A stretch of DNA of 53,818 nt from Agromyces humi. GTDB taxonomy: Bacteria; Actinomycetota; Actinomycetes; Actinomycetales; Microbacteriaceae. The translations under genes and the position numbers were made by a program. The notes beneath the pieces were generated by a model. It did not search any database. It was not told where the DNA came from and saw nothing but the letters and a program-made list of their open reading frames with translations. Positions 50,198-53,818 of the stretch are shown here, piece after piece. Location of the stretch: the NCBI RefSeq assembly GCF_009720255.1, contig NZ_WJSP02000002.1, positions 1 to 53,818 on the forward strand, given 5' to 3'. Within the stretch, counting starts at the first letter, position 1, and every line of letters begins with the position of its first letter.

Positions 50198-50285
50198 GGG
50201 AACCTGATGGCTCGCCCACCCGCAACATGGAAGGTGACCCCTGCCAGACGCGAACGGGGGAGTATCGCCACACCACCGCCGATGG

Positions 50286-50291
50286 TAGCTT
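50286..50291 (+). promoter_or_regulatory. TANNNT box (TAGCTT)
   Basis: About 35 bases before the ATG at 50326; leader with GCAGAGGCAGG. Confidence 0.45.
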
Positions 50292-50325
50292 CTGCCCACC
50301 AGACCGCTGACCGCAGAGGCAGGCC

Positions 50326-50784
50326 ATGCCGTCCCAATCGACCAACAGCCGCCCCAAGTGGATCATCCCGGCCGCCCTCGCCGCCGTCGTTGCGGTGGTC
50401 GTCGCCGGCTGCATCGCCGCGTTCACCTTCGGGTGGTTCGGGCTCGGAGGCGGCACCTCAACGGCCGCCGCGCCCACATCCACGCCTTCCGGTGCCCTGC
50501 CAACAGAACAGGTCGCGGCCCTCGAGGCGCAACTGGAATCGGGCGACCCGGCCCAGCTGTCCGTCGCTCTAGCCCTAGACGAATCCCAGCTGACACCGGA
50601 GATGACTTCCGGTTTCGGCACCTCGGACCTGGTCTTCGACACCGCTGCAGCAGTTCAATACGAACACGCTTGGGACGTGCCGGTCACCGTCACCACGGAA
50701 GCCGGAGACACCAGCGAATGGATCGCGACGATCATCGACACCGAAGACGGTCTCGTCCTCGGCGACACGAGGGCCGCCGAATGA
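50326..50784 (+). CDS. Putative lipoprotein, 152 aa
   Basis: N-terminal positive stretch, hydrophobic helix (about 13-35) with VVAGC as a possible lipobox at 25-29 (a transmembrane anchor is the alternative), Thr/Pro/Ala linker, then a small beta domain. The stop overlaps the next ATG (ATGA), so it is made with the secreted hydrolase. Function unknown. Confidence 0.7.
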   Translation: MPSQSTNSRPKWIIPAALAAVVAVVVAGCIAAFTFGWFGLGGGTSTAAAPTSTPSGALPTEQVAALEAQLESGDPAQLSVALALDESQLTPEMTSGFGTSDLVFDTAAAVQYEHAWDVPVTVTTEAGDTSEWIATIIDTEDGLVLGDTRAAE

Positions 50785-52295
50785 GTCACCGGAAGGTCAT
50801 GCTCGCGGCCGCTGCGATTCTGCTCACGGCGGCCGCAACACTCGCGGCGCCACCCGCGATCGCAGCGAGCTGCAATGCCGGCTTCCCATCCAACGTCGAC
50901 CTTGCCGGCAAGCATGTCGCCCTCCTCGCTCACGGGTGGAACGGCGCGGAGCTCGTCCGCACCCGGCAGCTCCTACAAGACGAGCTCGACGACGCCTGGG
51001 CGGTCGGCACGTTCTCCTACCCGGACCTGAACGCCCAATGGCCGGACAAGTCCGGAGCCGCCCAATGTCTGCAGCAGGCGATCCGCGACGTGCACACGAG
51101 AACGGGCTCGACCGACGCGAACGTCTACCTGGTCGCCCACTCAATGGGCGGTATTCTCGCCCGGTTCGCCACCAACTCGAGCGACGACCCGTCGATCGAC
51201 GACATCGTCGCAGGCGTCGTCACGCTCGACACTCCACACCGCGGCTCCCCGATGGGGGCAACCAACATCGCCGCAATGTTGCAGCTCGCGAACGGCGGCG
51301 GCTTTGGGGACGGCTCGAAGTGCCTTGCACCGCACCACCCAGGATCGCTGCCGACAGGCTGCGGATACGCGCCGTACTTGTCGCCGGACATCCCGGTTGC
51401 CCAGATCGTCGGGGACGTCACGATCACCCGCAACTTCTTCGCGTTCGGGTTCAGCGGTCTCGACACCAACGGCGACGGTGTCGTATGGGTCAACTCGCAA
51501 TCGGGATACGACGGATCATCTGAAGGGCCCGCCCCAGGGAACGCGATCATCACCCGTCAGGTCGACTGCGAGTCCGCCCTGGCTGTGCTGGCAGCACATC
51601 AAGGTTCACGACTCAACCTAGCCAACCCGCTCAGCGTGTTCGGGATCACGGGATCCAAGCAGGTCGCCGCCGGCGACCCCATCCTCAACACGAACAGCAC
51701 AGCAGTGGCGATGCTCGGCGCGATCGCCAAGACGACAGCCTGCGGACACACAGGCATGACGGAGAACCCGCAGGCGATCACCATGATCGCCGATTCCCTC
51801 CGCAGCATGCCGGCCCGCACCGCAGCTTGGGTGATCGACGGCACCGGGTTCGGCCCGGTGAAGATCGGTGGCACCCTTGACGCGGCGAAGGCGGAGCCGT
51901 CCGTCACGGTCGAAGATCTTGGATCGCCGTGGTGCGGATCTGTCAACGGCGATGGCTGGTGGTCAGCTGAAGCTCCGGCGGGAGAGGGAAGCGACCTGGT
52001 GTCCGTCATCCTCATCGGATCCAGTTACAACGGGGAAGGGGAACCAGCCCGTACGAGCGGCGCGCCAGCAACCGCGGCCGGGATCACCATCGGTTCAACC
52101 GCGGAAGAGGTATTCGTCGCCTATCCAGACGCGAGACTGGCCAACGAGCAGTACAGCAGGTCTGCCAGGTTTCCCGACTACCAGGATTACGTCGTCGAGA
52201 TCAACGGCGGGCCAGTGGTCCTTGGCACGGAGGGCGGCGTCGTTGACGCCATCATGATCGGACAGGAGGGCATCCCCTACGAACTCTGCTCGTAG
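50781..52295 (+). CDS. Secreted alpha/beta hydrolase (lipase-like), 504 aa
   Basis: Signal peptide (about 1-29, ending APPAIAAS) followed by an alpha/beta hydrolase: oxyanion part LLAHGWNG near 47, nucleophile elbow AHSMGG near 113, and TLDTPHRG. The catalytic acid and His are likely DTNGDGVVWV/ACGHTG. The C-terminal 150 residues form a further beta domain. It probably hydrolyses an ester or lipid outside the cell. Translationally coupled to the putative lipoprotein. Confidence 0.82.
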   Translation: MSHRKVMLAAAAILLTAAATLAAPPAIAASCNAGFPSNVDLAGKHVALLAHGWNGAELVRTRQLLQDELDDAWAVGTFSYPDLNAQWPDKSGAAQCLQQAIRDVHTRTGSTDANVYLVAHSMGGILARFATNSSDDPSIDDIVAGVVTLDTPHRGSPMGATNIAAMLQLANGGGFGDGSKCLAPHHPGSLPTGCGYAPYLSPDIPVAQIVGDVTITRNFFAFGFSGLDTNGDGVVWVNSQSGYDGSSEGPAPGNAIITRQVDCESALAVLAAHQGSRLNLANPLSVFGITGSKQVAAGDPILNTNSTAVAMLGAIAKTTACGHTGMTENPQAITMIADSLRSMPARTAAWVIDGTGFGPVKIGGTLDAAKAEPSVTVEDLGSPWCGSVNGDGWWSAEAPAGEGSDLVSVILIGSSYNGEGEPARTSGAPATAAGITIGSTAEEVFVAYPDARLANEQYSRSARFPDYQDYVVEINGGPVVLGTEGGVVDAIMIGQEGIPYELCS

Positions 52296-52307
52296 GCGCA
52301 TCCCGTG

Positions 52308-52316
52308 CCGCGCATG
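52308..52316 (+). promoter_or_regulatory. Class 2 motif (CCGCGCATG)
   Basis: 11 nt between CCGCGC and the ATG at 52325. Confidence 0.72.
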
Positions 52317-52324
52317 ACCTGTTC

Positions 52325-53254
52325 ATGACGCAGACCCTCACCGAGATCACCCCTGTCTCCAACAGCTGCCAGCGGTGGAACGACCGGAAGCACTCGTGGC
52401 GGCACCCGTCGGAGGGCGGGTTCGACGCCCGCCGGTTCGAAGCTGTCCCACTGTCGGAGGCGGTGGCGAAGGCGTTCACGGTCAGGAACCACTACAGCGG
52501 CTCATTTCCCGCGGCACGGTTCGCGTACGGCCTCACCACCGACGACGAGCGCCTCGGCACCGACGGGACGCTCGTCGATGGCCGGCATCTGGTCGGAGTC
52601 GCGGTCTTGTCCGTGCCGATGTCGTCGGCCGCGCTGAGCAACGTGTTCCCAGACCTCGAGCCGATCCAGCAGACGATCGAGCTCGGCCGGTTCGTCCTCA
52701 CCGACAGCGCCCCAGCGAACGCGGAATCGTGGTTTCTCGGGCATCTGTTCCAGATGGCCGCGGACGACGGCATCCGTGGTGTCGTCGCGTTCGCAGACCC
52801 CATCCCGAGACGTCGGACCACCCTCACCATCGACGAGGACGGCAACCTCGGCGAAGAGGTCGAAGAGGTGCTGCCTGGACATGTGGGGTTGATCTATCAG
52901 GCCAGCAACGGCCGGGCGCTCGGCCGGTCCACGCCGCGGACCCTGAACTACGTCCCTCGGGTCGGCAAGGTCCTGTCCGAGCGGACACTCTCGAAGGTCC
53001 GCACTGGAGACCGCGGCGCCGAAGCCGGAGAGAAGCAGCTCATCGCCCTCGGCGCCCGAGCACGTCTCGCCGGTGAGAACCCGAAGACCTGGCTCGCGCG
53101 GGCGCTTCACGACATCGGCGCGACGAAACTCCGGCACCCCGGCAACCACCGATACGCATGGGCGCTCGGCACGCCAGCTCAGCGGCGACACACCCGGTTC
53201 GGGCTCGAGCAGACGGCGTACCCGAAGCCCAGAGATCTCCTGACGGTGGCGTAA
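52325..53254 (+). CDS. Mom-like GNAT-fold protein, 309 aa
   Basis: Resembles phage Mu Mom and related proteins: VRNHYSGSFPAARFAYGL (around residue 55), GVAVLSVPMS, IELGRFVLTD, NAESWFLGHLF. The family has a GNAT-like fold and modifies adenine in DNA (carbamoylmethylation in Mu), protecting it from restriction enzymes. The C-terminal part contains a DIGATKLRHPGNHRYAWALG segment. The start is fixed by the class 2 motif spacing. Recognised by pattern only; the modification it makes is not shown. Confidence 0.72.
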   Translation: MTQTLTEITPVSNSCQRWNDRKHSWRHPSEGGFDARRFEAVPLSEAVAKAFTVRNHYSGSFPAARFAYGLTTDDERLGTDGTLVDGRHLVGVAVLSVPMSSAALSNVFPDLEPIQQTIELGRFVLTDSAPANAESWFLGHLFQMAADDGIRGVVAFADPIPRRRTTLTIDEDGNLGEEVEEVLPGHVGLIYQASNGRALGRSTPRTLNYVPRVGKVLSERTLSKVRTGDRGAEAGEKQLIALGARARLAGENPKTWLARALHDIGATKLRHPGNHRYAWALGTPAQRRHTRFGLEQTAYPKPRDLLTVA

Positions 53255-53351
53255 GCGGAGCCGTTAGGGGTTCGCGGCGTGCGTGCGAACACGAACGTGA
53301 TCCGCCTTGCGGGTTCGCCACTCCAGGAGCACACTTCGGACGGAGCAACTC

Positions 53352-53564
53352 ATGGCAGCCCTCGAACCAGAGCCGTGGATTCGACCGGACATGAACCGGG
53401 TGATCGGGTGGATAGACCCCGGTTCACAACCCCCGGTCGGGTACTTCGCCCCTGCTTCCACCAGCGGGCCGAGCGCCCCGCTTCTCTGGCCCACCGGCGA
53501 GTCATCAGTCGGGGACGGCTCGCCACCGTCGCGTCGATCCGCCAACGGCGGTGCCGATCCCTGA
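53352..53564 (+). CDS. Hypothetical protein, 70 aa
   Basis: Begins MAALEPEPWIRPDMNRVIGW and is Pro/Ser/Gly-rich after residue 30, so probably partly disordered. GGAGC lies 6 bases before the ATG. It overlaps the end of the convergent partial gene by 60 bases, which lowers confidence. Confidence 0.45.
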   Translation: MAALEPEPWIRPDMNRVIGWIDPGSQPPVGYFAPASTSGPSAPLLWPTGESSVGDGSPPSRRSANGGADP

Positions 53565-53818
53565 CCGTAGGTTGGCAACCACCGGTGCATCCGGCACCCT
53601 GAGCAGCTCGTCTTTCGGTTCGGGAACCGGCCCGAGCCCGTCGGCGATCTCGACCGAGAGGACGGTTCCGCCGGCGCGAACGACGTTGTAGCGCTCGTGG
53701 ACGACGACCGCCTCGCCGACCAGCAGGTACTCGCCGAGGGGACGGTGATGCCAGACGGTAGGGGTGCCCGGTTCGAGCAGGTACGAGAGGGACGCTTCCT
53801 GCCCGGCCACCTCGAGCA
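53505..53818 (-). CDS. Hypothetical protein (partial, 5' end outside window)
   Basis: The visible C-terminal 104 residues have several beta strands (HRPLGEYLLVGEAVVVHERYNVVRAGGTVLSVEIADG) and an Arg-rich tail. The frame is open at the right edge, so the start is unknown. Not recognised. Confidence 0.55.
   Translation of the reverse strand, partial: LEVAGQEASLSYLLEPGTPTVWHHRPLGEYLLVGEAVVVHERYNVVRAGGTVLSVEIADGLGPVPEPKDELLRVPDAPVVANLRSGIGTAVGGSTRRWRAVPD

Noticed and set aside
53505-53564. Overlap of two convergent frames at the right end
   Set aside because: Both were kept at reduced confidence because one is cut by the window edge; I cannot decide which end is correct.

Overview
The window is high-GC actinobacterial DNA, probably Microbacteriaceae. 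The support is codon use, TANNNT -10 boxes, leaderless genes, three DUF2510 proteins and an NrdH redoxin. It reads as part of a large conjugative plasmid or integrative element. There are no tRNA or rRNA genes, no core metabolic operons and no phage structural genes. Instead it holds a type IV pilus-like motor set, a TraD-like coupling ATPase beside a probable Replic_Relax protein, several FtsK/HerA-type ATPases, envelope-directed secreted proteins and many small genes of unknown function. No replication initiator or relaxase was recognised.

Layout. 1-3.9 kb: PilC (cut by the window edge), PilT-like and PilB-like genes, overlapping, on the minus strand. 3.9-9.2 kb: membrane-anchored coiled-coil proteins, a KTSC protein and an HExxH metalloprotease. 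9.3-10.0 kb: nrdH and a phased hairpin repeat array resembling a type I-E CRISPR repeat. 10-16.3 kb: small unknown genes, two DUF2510 membrane proteins and a secreted amidase. 16.3-24.3 kb: phosphoesterase, FtsK-like ATPase, a Cas4/RecB-like Fe-S nuclease operon and a SHOCT protein. 24.3-30.4 kb: a 2037-aa FtsK-type translocase with a class 3 intein and a C-terminal HAD domain. 30.5-35.5 kb: a small membrane protein-NERD-Sir2 operon, a second phosphoesterase and a repeat protein. 35.5-39.4 kb: a secreted protein, a small ATPase and a pilin-like adhesin. 39.4-46.8 kb: orphan antitoxin-like gene, GIY-YIG protein, cREC domain, Sel1 protein, Replic_Relax-like protein and TraD-like ATPase. 46.8-48.3 kb: a 1.5-kb gene-free stretch containing about 565 bases almost without T on the plus strand. 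48.3-53.8 kb: secreted proteins, an alpha/beta hydrolase and a Mom-like protein.

The most striking feature is regulatory. More than 30 copies of a short motif (GCCGCATGTC, GCCGCACAC or CCGCGCATG) lie just upstream of genes on both strands. Where no ribosome-binding site is present, the start codon sits at a fixed distance: 13-14 nt after GCCGC or 11 nt after CCGCGC. Where a Shine-Dalgarno site is present, the start lies further downstream. This looks like an element-specific promoter family with a fixed transcription start. A second set of genes uses host-type TANNNT boxes 6-7 nt before the ATG. The pilus, coupling and translocase genes are likely the DNA-transfer and mating machinery; the rest is accessory or unknown.
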